64,000 bases of DNA from Globodera rostochiensis. Taxonomy: Eukaryota; Nematoda; Chromadorea; Rhabditida; Heteroderidae. The DNA lies in the NCBI GenBank assembly GCA_018350325.1, contig JAEVLN010000016.1, forward strand, positions 1,472,693 through 1,536,692, given 5' to 3'. The translations under genes were made by a program, and so were the position numbers. Shown in pieces: positions 1 to 10,370 of the stretch. Below the pieces are notes generated by a model. It was not told where the DNA came from. It saw only the letters and a list, made by a program, of their open reading frames with translations, and made no database searches. Every line of letters starts with the position of its first letter. The first letter of the stretch is position 1.

Positions 1-600
1 ATCCATTTATCGTCCTATAAACTTCAAGAGTGAAGGCGATTTGTATTTGTGAAAAAATTTGGATTTCTCATCATATATCACTTACAAATTAGCTCAACAA
101 CTCAGAATCATAATATAACCAAAAATTTTTCGAAAAAGCAAAAAATTTCATTGGTGGCATTTTTGGTACTTTTCGACCGCATTTATTTTTAAAGCTTTTT
201 AGAAATGGGAGAAGCCGGCGGTGCCGATAGGTGCCGCCGGGGAAATTTTTTTTGAAGATTTAACAATGTTTTTTAAGAAAACTTGCTTCAAAATTAACGA
301 AAATGGTCAATACTTCTTAAATTTAGAGAGTTTTCAGTGAAAATTTCCAAATTTTCGATAAATTGACTACGTTTAACTTTTCTAATCTCGAATTTCTTAA
401 AATATAAGTAATAAAAAGTTGTGCTGATTTACACTAAAATAATTAGATTATTCAACTTAGAACAAGTTATGCATTTTTAACTATTACCCAGTTTTGCTGG
501 GCAAAAAAATGAAAATTTAACAATTTCTTAATTGTTATAAAATTAATTTTAAAAAAATATTATTAGAAATTGTTTACTCCACCATAGATGTTCACTAAAA
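1..600. other. AT-rich intergenic sequence
   Basis: I see no supportable gene. A short GC-rich motif near 210-245 (GGCGGTGCCGATAGGTGCCG) is a dispersed repeat that recurs near 3670, 5385, 6730, 8287, 13805 and 50690. Confidence 0.5.
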
Positions 601-606
601 GTTATA

Positions 607-690
607 AAAACAAATTTACATGGTCCGGGCTTTGAACCCCAACAAAACCTTTCCCACCCATTTCACTAACCACTATACCACAATATTATT
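607..690 (-). pseudogene. tRNA-like sequence (tRNA pseudogene or tRNA-derived SINE head)
   Basis: On the minus strand an A-box-like stretch, TGGTATAGTGGTTAGTG, is followed about 30 nt later by a B-box-like GGGGTTCAAAGCCC, the arrangement of an internal RNA polymerase III promoter. The flanks do not pair into a 7-bp acceptor stem, so I do not call a functional tRNA. A tRNA-derived SINE or a degraded Gly/Asp/Glu-type tRNA is likelier. Confidence 0.45.
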
Positions 691-720
691 GGATGGAAAA
701 TTGCATTATCCTTTACTAAA

Positions 721-917
721 ATTAATACTTGCAGGATCCGCAGTCAAATTTGCGGATCCTGTTGCAGGATTGGAATTCTAAATTGTTTGCAGGACCGGAT
801 CCTGCGGGATTAATCCTGCAAATCCTGCAATCCTGCAAAAGCCCAAAAAGTGCAGGATTGCGGACCGGATCCTGCAAAATCCTGCGCAGGATCCGGTCCT
901 GCGCCGCACTCTAGTTC
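721..917. repeat. GCAGGATCC-word repeat element ending in GCCGCACTCTAG
   Basis: The word GCAGGATCCG and its complement recur about ten times on both strands, so most of the element can fold on itself. It ends in GCGCCGCACTCTAG. The same CCGCACTCTA end appears on GCGGGAT-word elements near 3055, 4200 and 5105, so it is one of a family with a shared end and a different internal word. Confidence 0.6.
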
Positions 918-1046
918 CGATGGGCTGGACCAACGGACAAAAATCGTTCCAGAAATAAAAATGGGAATTTAAATTTGTCGCGAAGTGTAAAACTATTTAT
1001 TTAAAATTTTTGAGCTTAAAATAAAAAATTTACAGTGAATTTTAAA

Positions 1047-1225
1047 AAAATTTTCAAAAAAGTCTCGGTCTCGGGTCTCGAACCGAGAAATTTCTCGGTT
1101 TTTTTGGGTCTCGATCTCGGTCTCGAGTCTCGGGGGTCATTTCTCGGTCTCGGTCTCGAGTCTCGGTGTCATTTCTCGGTCTCGGTCTCGACTCTCGAGT
1201 CTCGGTAAATTTCTAGTCTCGAACA
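1047..1225. repeat. CTCGG-word repeat (GTCTCGGTCTCGAGTCTCGG)
   Basis: The hexamers GTCTCG and TCTCGG recur across about 170 bp, with inverted ACCGAGAAAT units near 1080. It ends in TCTAGTCTCGAACAGCCCTA. It has the style of the other word-type elements in this window. No coding. Confidence 0.55.
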
Positions 1226-1293
1226 GCCCTAGTAAATACGATGATTTGGTAATTTATACATTTTTTTTTTAAATTAATCCTAAAAAATATTTT

Positions 1294-2237
1294 AGTTTTA
1301 TTTGACCTTCAAGGACTGTTACCCGTGTTGGCCACTGATCGGATGTGCTTTTGCCTTAGGATGTATTGCAATTGTCGGTTTGGTGACGAACGCTTCCGTA
1401 ATTTACATCACTGTCAAGATAAAGTAAACTTTTCAATTTGCAAATTTAATTTTTGATCACTTCATAAAATTTGGTTTTAACTTCAAAGGGCTTGAAAAAC
1501 ACTTAAACACAATATTTATGATTAAAGATCACAATTTAAATTAATGAAAAAGTATTTATTTTAGGGCTTTACGCGGAACTGCCAATTATCTGCTTGCACT
1601 GACTTCGGCATTCGAAATTCTCCACCAACTCGGCCCATTTTCTGTTTGTTTACACCGCATTCTCTGGCATCAATTTCATTGACTACCGTTTATCCGTTCA
1701 AATCGGCACGTTTTTTTGTTTGGACTATTTGGCACCAATTTGTCCATATTTTTCACCGGATTTGACCGATTCTTTTGCGTCTTTTTGCCAACATCGTAAG
1801 TGAAAGCTACTGGCTGTAAATCAAGAAGCTTGGTGGGCTATCAGTTCTACGATAATACTGAATTGCTCTGATACGGAATTTTCGGATAGGTTGATCAATG
1901 TTATGGGGGGAGAGGCTATCAGTTCTTCGATAATAATGAATTGCTCTGATACGGAATTTTCGGATAGGTTGATCAATGTTATTGGGGGAGAGGCTATCAG
2001 TTCTTCGATAATAATGAATTGATCTGATACGGAATTCGGATAGGTTGATCAATGTTATTTGACCAGCACTTTTGTGTATTTTACAGATACAAATGCATCA
2101 AACGGAGGCCTTATCTGGCAAAGATTGGCTTAATTTGTGCGCTGATCAGTACTTTCATAACGGTTCTGTTTCACATCGGGGCTGAGTCAATGCCGGACGT
2201 GAAAATCACTGGCACAATTGGCGACCTTCGAAAGTGA
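1294..2237 (+). pseudogene. Decayed srsx-like seven-transmembrane chemoreceptor, N-terminal half
   Basis: Three exon-like blocks read as the first four helices of a nematode serpentine receptor. Block 1 (about 1294-1423) carries TM1 ending VTNASVIYITVKIK before a GTAAAC donor. Block 2 (about 1564-1796) follows a TTTTAG acceptor and begins ALRGTANYLLALTSAFE, with a TM3 stretch FFTGFDRFFCVFLPT before GTAAGT. Block 3 (2083-2237) reads YKCIKRRPYLAKIG plus a TM4 and then stops. TM5-TM7 are absent. Block 2 cannot be read in one frame: an extra base near 1640 and another shift near 1720 are needed to keep the receptor reading, and block 1 also shifts frame near its start. It resembles the intact receptor at 34.4-35.9 kb, including the phase-2 intron after the TM1 lysines. 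Either a pseudogene or a poorly sequenced locus; I favour pseudogene. Confidence 0.65.
1818..2052. repeat. Three-unit tandem repeat of about 80 bp inside the receptor intron
   Basis: Three copies of a unit containing GGCTATCAGTTCT, TGAATTGCTCTGATACGG and GATAGGTTGATCAATGTTAT lie in the second intron of the decayed receptor. The minus-strand open frame across it simply translates the repeat. Confidence 0.8.
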
Positions 2238-2574
2238 TCAAATCACGCTAAGCTAAAACGCCCCCCCCCTTATATTTATGTGTATGTTCAGGGAAGTGCC
2301 GGACAAAATAGCCCGCTTTTTGCCATGCAAAATTAATCCAAGCATTAAATCTATCCGCTTGCAATTCTGATGCAAAAGGCCTGTCACAAAAATCATCAGT
2401 CGGTTCACCCGGGTCGTCATCAAAATCTGACAAATTACCGGAATCTCCTTCCATTTCAACATAATCGGCAACCAAATTTTTTCAAAAATTCTCCAAACTC
2501 CACCAAATTTTGGTAGGGGTAAGAAGCGAGCACTAGAAGCCCGTCTGCAAAATTTGGTCACGAAATAGGTGACC

Positions 2575-3042
2575 GATCGTTTGGGATCCTTTGGGCAGTG
2601 GATCGATTTGGCAGTGATCCTTTGGGCAGTGACTTTTTTTGCAAAAATTAATTAATCAGTCAATTAACTTTTAAATATTTTTTTATATAAAAAAACTTTT
2701 AGTTGGTTTATTATTTTTTAAATTCTAAGATATGAATGAAGGAGAGTTTTATTCCGATCAGGAGGAGAATCCAATGGAGGCACCCCATCAATTCAATTTA
2801 GAGTTCTTTGAAGTCATTTCAAAAAAAGGCAAAAGCCTTCTAACTCGAGAAGGCTTCGATTATCAGTTTGAAGCGGACAGCAAAGTTGAAGACAACATAC
2901 AGTATTGGAAATGCGCAAAAGTAATTAATTAAAGTATTATAACTTATTTTTTATTAAAGAGGGTTGCTGGTTCACATTGTCCCGGACGCATCCACTGCCC
3001 AAAGGATCACTGCCCAATCGATCCACTGCCCAAAGGATAGGG
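2575..3042. mobile_element. Inverted-repeat element with CACTGCCCAAAGGAT ends carrying a FLYWCH fragment
   Basis: The left end (2575-2632) holds repeated GATCCTTTGGGCAGTG; the right end (about 2985-3038) holds the complementary CACTGCCCAAAGGATCA units. The arms enclose about 350 bp containing one open frame that looks like a FLYWCH zinc-finger exon. FLYWCH fingers are commonly associated with Mutator-like (MULE) transposons, so this is probably a non-autonomous, MULE-related element. I did not find a clean target duplication. Confidence 0.65.
2732..2932 (+). CDS. FLYWCH-type zinc finger fragment
   Basis: This 66-residue frame reads from MNEGEFYSDQEENPMEA into FFEVISKKGKSLLTREGFDY and IQYWKCAKV. 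The order F-x3-S-K-K-G-K-x-L-L-x4-G-F-x-Y followed by W-x-C matches the first half of a FLYWCH finger; the last cysteine/histidine ligands are missing. A GTAATT donor lies immediately after KCAK, so the other half may have been on a second exon that is no longer nearby. It is framed by the inverted repeats of the element above. It is most likely transposon-derived or captured rather than a host gene. Confidence 0.5.
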   Translation: MNEGEFYSDQEENPMEAPHQFNLEFFEVISKKGKSLLTREGFDYQFEADSKVEDNIQYWKCAKVIN

Positions 3043-3052
3043 AACCCTATTA

Positions 3053-3255
3053 GAGTGCGGCGCGGGATTGATCCCGCGCGGGATTTTGCGGGATCCCGCG
3101 CCGCAATCCCGCATTTTTTGCGATTTGCGGGATTGCGGGATTTGCGGAATTAATCCCGCAAATCCGATCCCGCACGCGATTTTGATTTGTAATCCCGCAG
3201 CGGGATCCGCAAATTTGTATGCGGATCCCGCAATTGGAGTTTATTCAAAATTAGC
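3053..3255. repeat. GCGGGAT-word repeat element
   Basis: GCGGGAT and ATCCCGC alternate across the stretch, beginning TTAGAGTGCGGCGCGGG. The same words and the same AGAGTGCGGC end occur in the arms of the fold-back structure at 3975-5345. The short open frame across it is repeat translation. Confidence 0.65.
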
Positions 3256-3974
3256 ATAGACGTTTTGCCAAATCTTTCAAATTAAAAGACTCGATGCTCA
3301 CAAATTACACAAGTGGAGTAATAAGAATGGAATTTTTGAGAAAAAGGCAAATATCGTCTGATGTAGTGGGTAGTGATGTATGTCGGAAGTGTTGTGGGTG
3401 GATGTTCAACCCCGGACTGATCCAAATTGGTTTTTTGTCTTTTGATGAGAATTTGTATGGATGAAACAATTTATTAAATTTTTATGATTTTTAAAAAGTT
3501 TTTGGGCGGCTTTTTACAACTTTTTGGAATTTCCATTTTTTGGTTGGACGAAATTACAAAACAGGGGACCATTTTAACCTATAAAATTGGTAATTAAATG
3601 GAGTCAACAAAAATAGCCAATTTTGTTGCAAATCTCTTAACAAATTGAGTCAAAAATTCCAGAAATTTTCTCCGGCGGCGCGTATCGGCACCGCCGACCC
3701 CTTCCTCAGCTCCAGCAGCAGAAGTGAAGCTAAATTCTCAAAAAAAACTGGTGCTGAGGCAATCGAAGTTGAAGACAATGAGTAAGATATTTTTGAATAA
3801 CAAAAAAAAATTTTTGTTTACCCTAAACGCCTGAGCCCCTGAACCTCAAATTTTTGGTTTGTTCAGACTCCCGGTTGCGAGAGACTATTACAAAAAAAAA
3901 AATCCCCCCCCCCCCCATTGTCAATCACGGTTAATCCCAATCCCGGTTTTCCCAAAAATCCCGATCCCGGCCCT

Positions 3975-5345
3975 AGTTACAAGTAGTCTTGGATAAATAA
4001 GAACTTCAATGACACAAATTGAACAATTCGGTCCAGTTTGAAAAGTGTGTTGATTCTTTGGTAAAATTAAAAAATCCCGCAATCCCGCGCGGGATCCCGC
4101 AAATTTAAAATGCGGGATTTGCGGGATTGCGGGATTAATCCCGCAAATTCGATCCCGCACGAGATTTTGATTTGTAATCCCGCATCCGCAAATCCGATTT
4201 TGCCGCACTCTAAACCCTATGGGTCCACCGGTAGGGGTCGACTGAGTCTGGCCGACTGAGTCTGGGCCAACTGAGTCTGGGCCAACTGAGTCTGGACCAA
4301 CTGAGTCTGGTGCCAACTGAGTCTGGGCCAACTGAGTCTGGGCCAACTGAGTCTGGTTGGCAGGAAAAAGTTTTTGAACTTAAATCTTCTAAAAAATAAA
4401 AAGTGAAGAAACATATCATAAAAAAATATCTTTCTTAACTTAAACAAAAATTAAAGCAAACAAACATAACTTATCCAACAACATAAACTAAATAAAACAA
4501 TCATTGATTCAATTCTTCATGTGATAATTTTGGAAATTCCGGCAAGAAAATCGATTATTCTTTGAGGGTTTTGATTCTGCATGGCATATTGATGGTCGCC
4601 CAAAAATAATACTTGGGGTTCGTTAGGCTTAGGCCTATGCCACCCTGGCTTGGGGTTTGTTAGGCTTAGGCCTATGCCACCCTGGCTTGGGGTCTGTTAG
4701 GCTTAGGCCTAAGGCTATTAATGTAAAAAAAGGATAACAAATGGAAAAATTTTTCAAAAAATCATAAATGTTGAAATCATAGATTGGATGATGTCAAATG
4801 TGATGTCATATTCGTCAGCGACCTCGATAACCCCGGAGTACTTCTCAGAATTACATAAAACTGATTTTTTTTTAATTCGGGGACCTATATAAGACACCAT
4901 TACCATTTTTTGTTTAAGAAAGATATTTTTTTTATGATATGTTTCTTGACTTTTTATTTTTTAGAAGATTTAAGTTCAAAAACTTTTTCCTGCCAACCAG
5001 ACTCAGTTGGCCCAGACTCAGTTGGCCCAGACTCAGTTGCCCCAGACTCAGTTATCCCAGACTCAGTCGGCCAGACTACGTTGGGCGGTTCCCTGGGTCC
5101 ACTTAGAGTGCGGCAAAATCGCATTTGCGGGATCCCGCTGCGGGATTTTTTTCCCGCAAGTCGTGCGGGAGCGGATTTGCGGGATAAATCCCGCAAAATC
5201 CCGCAAATCCCGCATTTTAAATTTGCGGGATCCCGCGCGGGATTGCGGGATTTTTTCAAAAAAATCAAAACACCTTTCACTGAACCGAATCGTTCAATTT
5301 TAGTATCATTTGAATGCTCTTATTTGTCTGAACTACTTGTAACTA
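3975..5345. mobile_element. Large fold-back structure, two nested inverted-repeat elements
   Basis: The outer arms (about 3975-4212 and 5105-5345) are GCGGGAT-word repeats meeting at GCCGCACTCTA and TAGAGTGCGGC, with unique-looking outer flanks that also pair (for example GAACAATTCGGT against ACCGAATCGTTC). Inside lies a second pair of arms (about 4218-4450 and 4908-5103) built from CCAACTGAGTCTGGG units, then a shared inner sequence, TTCCTGCCAACCAG and AAGATTTAAGTTCAAAAACT. The centre holds the CTTAGGCCTAAG satellite. The open frames here only translate the repeats. Probably one element inserted into the centre of another. Confidence 0.7.
4608..4712. repeat. CTTAGGCCTAAGCC / CCACCCTGGCTTGGGG satellite
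   Basis: About two and a half copies of a unit containing GTTAGGCTTAGGCCTA and CACCCTGGCTTGGGG. Related copies occur near 28760-28830, 33430-33475, 36690-36790 and 37530-37590, mostly inside or beside fold-back elements. Confidence 0.7.
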
Positions 5346-5380
5346 TTTTTTGAACCTTTTTAAGAATCGGGGGGGGGGGA

Positions 5381-6470
5381 GGGCCGCGGTGCCGACAGGC
5401 GCCGTCGGTAAAAATTTTTGAGTTTTTTGATGGAATTTGTTATAATCAGGGCTGCTACTTTTAGGCAAATGCCTATTTTTTCTGCGAACTCGGCACAGTG
5501 AGTTAAGCACGAAAAACATGTTTTTAGCTTATTGAGCCTAATATGAAAATATGACATATTTATTAGGATGTCGCTGTTGCAGCGTCTAATTTTGTGTTGA
5601 AATTTGATAATTATTTTCTAATTTTCAGAAAATTACCAAAGTATTTCCATGATCGACTGTGTCTCCACTTGAGAATAGAACTCCGTTAATATTACACTTT
5701 TTTCAAGAACCACTCGGAATCTTCATCTGCAAATACTCAGCGCAAGGCCGAATTTGGAATATTATCGATGGGGCGGATGCACCATCGGCCTGCAATAGCT
5801 GACCGGCAAGTTTGCATGTTTTTCCGCCACTTTTTATGTATGGACACACCAAAGCAAACCCAACCCATTTTGCTTTGAAATTGGAAACAAAAATGATATT
5901 TAGATCGCCCATTCTTAATAAGCGTTTTTAATCGGATAAGAAAGGATGATTGAAAAACTAATGCTGTTTCTCTTTGGAGAAAATAGTCATGATTTATGGA
6001 AGAAAGTGAATTAAAAGTTAAACCGATTTTGAGTGGAAATCATGGTTTATAATGGGCACTTAGTTTGGTAACACTTTTATATATGGGTTTAAGAATAGTT
6101 CCAAGAAGTTTGAGGACAAACTTAAAGGAAAGAAGGATGTGTAAGACATAAAAGCTTTAGATTACCTAACATTGAGGTAAAACTCAGCAAAAAAAAAATG
6201 CTACCGTGCAAACATTACCAAAATAATTATAGTCGTGGAACTTTTATAATCCGACTCATTCATATTTAATTAATCACAAGCCTTCGGGCTATTAGTCACG
6301 CTCCTTATCGTTAAATAGCATTTTTCAGTTTTTATTCAATTAAACCGTAACCACACCAAAAAGCAAAGGAACATTCAAAAATATTAAAATATATGATAAT
6401 TATGCCCTTGGGCCATTTGTAAAAAATGAGAACATCAATGATGAAAGCAATTTTTTTGTTGCAACTAGGG
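5381..6470. other. Intergenic, no supportable gene
   Basis: AT-rich sequence with the dispersed GGCGCCGTCGG motif at its start. The short minus-strand frames have no recognisable domain and no splice-supported continuation. Confidence 0.4.
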
Positions 6471-6605
6471 TAGGTCCCGGGGGGGGGGGGGATCCCCGGT
6501 CAAACCGGGGACGGGGATACCGGGGACGGACAAACCGGGGATCCCCGTTTTCGGGGATGAGCAAACCGGGGAACGGGGATCCCCGTACGGGGATGGGCAA
6601 AATCC
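6455..6605. repeat. CCGGGGATCCCCG-word element, first copy
   Basis: Starts GTTGCAACTAGGGTAGGTCC, then a G run, then repeated AACCGGGGA and GGATCCCCGT. An inverted relative lies at 8579-8727 and ends GGACCTACCCTAGTTGCAAC. The two copies face each other across the hAT remains. Confidence 0.7.
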
Positions 6606-6884
6606 ATTTTTAGGGGTGCATTTTTGAAAATTTTTTTAAATCGAAATTTCTTCAAATTAAAAAGCACCCCTAAGAAAAGGCTTTTCTCATAGCAAATATA
6701 CACTACAAAGATTTAATTTTTTGGTAAGGAGAGCCCGACGGTGCCGACAGGCGCCGTCGGGAAAAATTTTTGGATTTTGGTTAAGAAATTTCACCAAAAT
6801 TTTGGCAAAATTAAAATTTTGCTTTGAAATTTCAGAGAAAAAAACTGGTTTTACGTAAAAGTGGAGGATGCCCGGAGGTACCGA

Positions 6885-7060
6885 CTAGAGTCCGGACCAA
6901 AACCCAATACCTTGTTTTGTACAAAAAATTGGACCAATACTATTGACCAAATATTGTTTGGTCCAAGTTGGAGGGCAACCCAAAAAAAACCAATACCAAA
7001 AAAAACCCAATATTAATGACCAAATATTGTTTGGTCCAAACTCATTTTTGTACAAAATTT
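6885..7060. repeat. CCAATACC / GACCAAATATTGTTTGGTCC repeat, left copy
   Basis: The palindromic word GACCAAATATTGTTTGG recurs with GGAGGGCAACCC and AAAAAACCAATACC. A second copy in the same orientation is at 8100-8283, so the two flank the hAT coding remnants. Confidence 0.65.
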
Positions 7061-7334
7061 TTGGTCGTCTTCCAGCTATTTTTGTACAAAACTTTTGGGT
7101 GTTTTCAGTTTTATATTTTCAAAATTAGCGAACACAACTAAACACCGCAATTTAAATGAAATTTTAACCAGAGCATCTCAAACAGAGTTCGAATCATAAA
7201 TTCTTTTGTTATTTTTTAAGAGCTCAATTATTTGGACAAGCTAGGAAAATTTGTTTAAAAGCCAAATTTTGTTTTTATCCTTTAAGCAATTGAATTGGCA
7301 TGACTTCGAATGTTTAGAAAATTGGATTCTATAA

Positions 7335-8075
7335 AAAGTTGGAAGAAGGTCAAGGAGCTGAATGCTTATTATGCAAAGATAACAATGAGAAAAAAACCAC
7401 AATTGTTGCACTTCTGAAGCCAATGGATGAGTTGACGCGCATTTTTTGTAATGATTCTTCGGTAGCCGTTCAATATGTGTTCGCAGCCCTGGCGGAACAA
7501 ACTCTAAGCAATCAGATTTTCCTAAAGAATGATGTCGAAATTGTGCAAACAAAAAAGATACAAGGACTAAAAACTCGATTTCGGTATCTAATCGACAAAA
7601 AGTGCATAATTTTGTTATTATACAAAAAAAAAGTTAGCTTTTTAGAGAGATAGCAGTTGGCCAATTTCTTGATCCGCGACTGAAGGACCGCCAAACCGAA
7701 TTTCCTGATTTTTTCAGGCAAAAAGTCTTTTCCTATTTGGAAGAAAATGTCTAAGTTGCTCAGCCACAGATTGGCGCAGAAATTTGCCCTTTAGAGCAGG
7801 CAAACAAACTAATTATTTCTTAAATTCCTTCAATTTTAGACTGATCAATCGCCTACAGCAAAACGCCAGCGCTCATGTGCTGCCTTCTTATTTGACGCGC
7901 TCGAGGAAATTATGTCGAGTGCGGATCAACCCGGTTAGTTTCCACGTGTAACAGGTTTTCGCTGTTTAATCACATGGACACAGGCACTTCGGCCACTAAA
8001 CAACACTCTCAGCCGGATCTTCGAAGTGAGTTCATGGACTATGTTGCCCGACCACGCGAACCGCTGAGTACAAAT
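7335..8075 (+). pseudogene. hAT-family transposase remnants
   Basis: Block 1 (7339-7653) begins EEGQGAECLLCKDNN, a C-x2-C start like a BED finger, and continues to ALAEQTLSNQIF. Block 2 (about 7650-7753) reads VGQFLDPRLKDRQTEF then FFRQKVFSYLEENV; the F-L-D-P-R-x-K signature is typical of the hAT catalytic/dimerisation region. Block 3 (about 7838-7936) follows a TTTTAG acceptor and reads TDQSPTAKRQRSCAA, and block 4 (from about 7975) continues with QPDLRSEFMDYVARPREPLS. The spacing is far shorter than in a full transposase, with stops between blocks. It is a deleted, inactive copy. hAT elements make 8-bp target duplications, which fits the many 8-bp duplications around small elements in this window. 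Confidence 0.6.
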
Positions 8076-8099
8076 TTGAGCATTTTATTATGTTTTCTA

Positions 8100-8283
8100 A
8101 AATTTTTTGGTATTGTACAAATATTGGGTTTAGCCAGACCAAAAAATACCAATACCAAAAAATAACCAATACTATTGACCAAATATTGTTTGGTCCAAAT
8201 TGGAGGGCAACCCAAAAAAAACCAATACCAAAAAAAACCAAATATTATTGACCAAATATTGTTTGGGTCCAAGTTTCCGGTCT
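8100..8283. repeat. CCAATACC / GACCAAATATTGTTTGGTCC repeat, right copy
   Basis: Same words and orientation as 6885-7060. The long minus-strand frames here translate the repeat (FWYW-rich) and are not genes. Confidence 0.65.
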
Positions 8284-8390
8284 CTAGTACCGACAGGCGC
8301 CGTCGGAAAAATTTTATTAAAATATTCTTTTAGTGGGGGAGCACACGCGACAGGACCAAAATAAATTTAAAAAACAGCTTGCACTCAAGC

Positions 8391-8471
8391 GGGTCCGAAC
8401 CCAGCCCGCAACATAAGAATTGCGGGAAGACAAACCAATAGGCCACCAATTCACTTGAGGGGAATCACCTA
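8391..8471 (-). pseudogene. tRNA-like sequence with possible acceptor stem
   Basis: The minus strand begins CTCAAGTGAATTGGTGGCC and ends GGTTCGGACCCGCTTGAG. CTCAAG can pair with CTTGAG, TGGTGGCCTATTGG resembles an A box, and GGGTTCGGACCC is a good B box and T-arm. The central arm (CCCGCAA...TTGCGGG) is a 7-bp stem, larger than a standard anticodon stem. A tRNA-derived SINE or tRNA pseudogene is more likely than a working tRNA; a folding program would decide. Confidence 0.4.
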
Positions 8472-8578
8472 AAAGGATTGAAAGCTTTTGCAATAAAGCA
8501 CATCTCAACCAAAATCCAAACAGTAAATCAATATAATTATTAAAATTCCTAATGTGATGGGCATCTTTAGGGGTGCAT

Positions 8579-8727
8579 TTTCATCCCCCCCCCCCCCCCC
8601 CGGGGATGAGGACCGGGGATCCCCGTTTTCGGGGATGGACAAACCGGGGAACGGGGACGGAGAGGGATCACCGGTTTTCCCCGTCCCCGTCCCCCCCCCC
8701 CGGGACCTACCCTAGTTGCAACAATGG
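8579..8727. repeat. CCGGGGATCCCCG-word element, second (inverted) copy
   Basis: Inverted relative of 6455-6605, ending GGACCTACCCTAGTTGCAAC, with long C runs at both edges. Confidence 0.7.
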
Positions 8728-9227
8728 ATTTTGAACACTTTTAGCCATATGATCTGATCGCAGATTGCAGTCACGAATTGGCATCTTTTGCACGTTTTAT
8801 ATTAAGAATAGAGATAACCATCAGAGAAGTTGTGAAACTACCCTCAAAAGCGGGTCTTGAATTCATAAAATAGGATCGAGAACGATCTTGCGCAAGGGGG
8901 GAGTTGTAAGGATATCCCTGAAAATGTCATTAATTCATTTTTTTCTCTGTTCTCATATTAACTTCCGGTAAAAGTTCCTTTTACGACTTTCTCACAATTG
9001 CTTTCACATTGCCCAATCGCTTCCGTTCACTTATTGCAACCACTGATCCAATCACTCATATCAAGCAGTGATTTTTCCACGTATGATTTCTGCCCATTTA
9101 CCCTGGGGTATTCCAACTACTTAAATGAGGGTAAGCATAGCGTTTTGGTCTCCTCCTCCACCCGATTTCGCGGCCTTTACCCGACTCGCGGCCTTTTCAT
9201 CGCATGGGCCCAACACCGCGGGCCCGG

Positions 9228-9352
9228 CTGAATATTAGTCCAGTTACATTATACAAATGGAAAAAACAATTTGATTCAAATTTAAACAAAAATTCTGTTA
9301 ATGAAAATTCATTGCCGGAGAATAGCCCAACTTTTACGGATAACGAGTATTC
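9228..9352 (+). pseudogene. WKK-family exon 2 fragment
   Basis: Reads LNISPVTLYKWKKQF, then NSLPENSPTFTDNE. This matches the C-terminal repeat unit and linker encoded by exon 2 of the WKK genes at 14.4, 26.5, 29.2 and 32.7 kb. Exons 1 and 3 are absent and the fragment is joined on the left to unrelated sequence. It preserves the linker that is shortened by 4 nt in pseudogene B, which helps polarise that lesion. Confidence 0.8.
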
Positions 9353-9397
9353 AAATTTATTACTTTTTATCTACTACCGTATATGCTCTTTTAATTC

Positions 9398-9485
9398 CAC
9401 CCTCTCTAATAATGTCGCCATCTCTAATAATGTCGCCCGCTCTAATAATGTCGCCGGTCACCCCCTCTAATAATGTCGCCCCCAT
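9398..9485. repeat. CTCTAATAATGTCGCC tandem repeat
   Basis: Five copies of a 16-20 bp unit, [CT]CTCTAATAATGTCGCC, directly after the WKK exon fragment. Confidence 0.85.
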
Positions 9486-10370
9486 TTCACATTACAAATC
9501 CAAATTTATCATTTCGCTTCCACTGGCCTAAAATTTGATGAGATGTAACGGGGAAAAATATGAGTGTGTTTCAAGTTTGTACCTAGTAATTTTTTTCGAG
9601 GAGCTAAAAGTCGATTTTTAGGGGTGCATTTTTGGAGATTATTGCATTTTTCTTAAGGAATTTTTTCGAAAAAAGTTGGATTTTAGGGGTGCATTTTTTG
9701 AAGTTTGAAAAAGGCAATCTTTAGGGTGCATTTTTGGAGTTTATTGCATTTTCCTTAAAGAATTTTTCCAGAAGAAAATTTTCTCCAAAATCAATTTGGG
9801 GGTCAAATTTTTGTGTTTTTTGATGGGCTAAGAAAATTGGTTCAAAAACTACAAATTTTGCAATCAAAAGGAACCCTTTTGGGGTTTTAATTTTTGCCAG
9901 CTGAAATATGGAAATTGTGAGGAAAAAGTGAAGAATTTTCGTTGACACGAAAACATTTAAGAAAAAAAGAAACAGAAAATCAAAAGAAAACAAAAACAAA
10001 ATAGACAGACAGTGATAGAAAGAAAAAAACATCTTTCGCTTTTGTGTGAAAGAGGGTGAAGAGTTGTTATTGCTTTATAAAAACAAACACAAAGACTATA
10101 CATTCTTTTGAAATAAACGAGATTAAAGATTAATAATACGTAAATAAAAACAAATTCAACATAACCGAAAAATAAAAATGATGCAAAACATAATTCGTTT
10201 TGAAAACATTTCCAAAAGCAACATTGTCCAAATAATTTATTTAAACGCGATTACCAAACGTTCTCCAATTCAATCCATAAAGATCGGTGAAACAATGATG
10301 TATGCGCTTTTTTTAATAAAAAATATATTTTTAAAAAATATATTTTTTTAACTGTTTATAAAATAAATTT
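9486..10370. other. Intergenic with dispersed AGGGGTGCATTTTT motif
   Basis: TTTTAGGGGTGCATTTTT recurs at about 9618, 9685 and 9720. The same motif appears near 6605, 8570 and 45440-45530. No supportable gene. Confidence 0.45.

Noticed and set aside
4217..5303. Several SVGPDSVGPDSVG- and TQLAQTQLAQ-like repeat proteins
   Set aside because: These are translations of the CCAACTGAGTCTGGG arms in different frames, with no start context or splice support.
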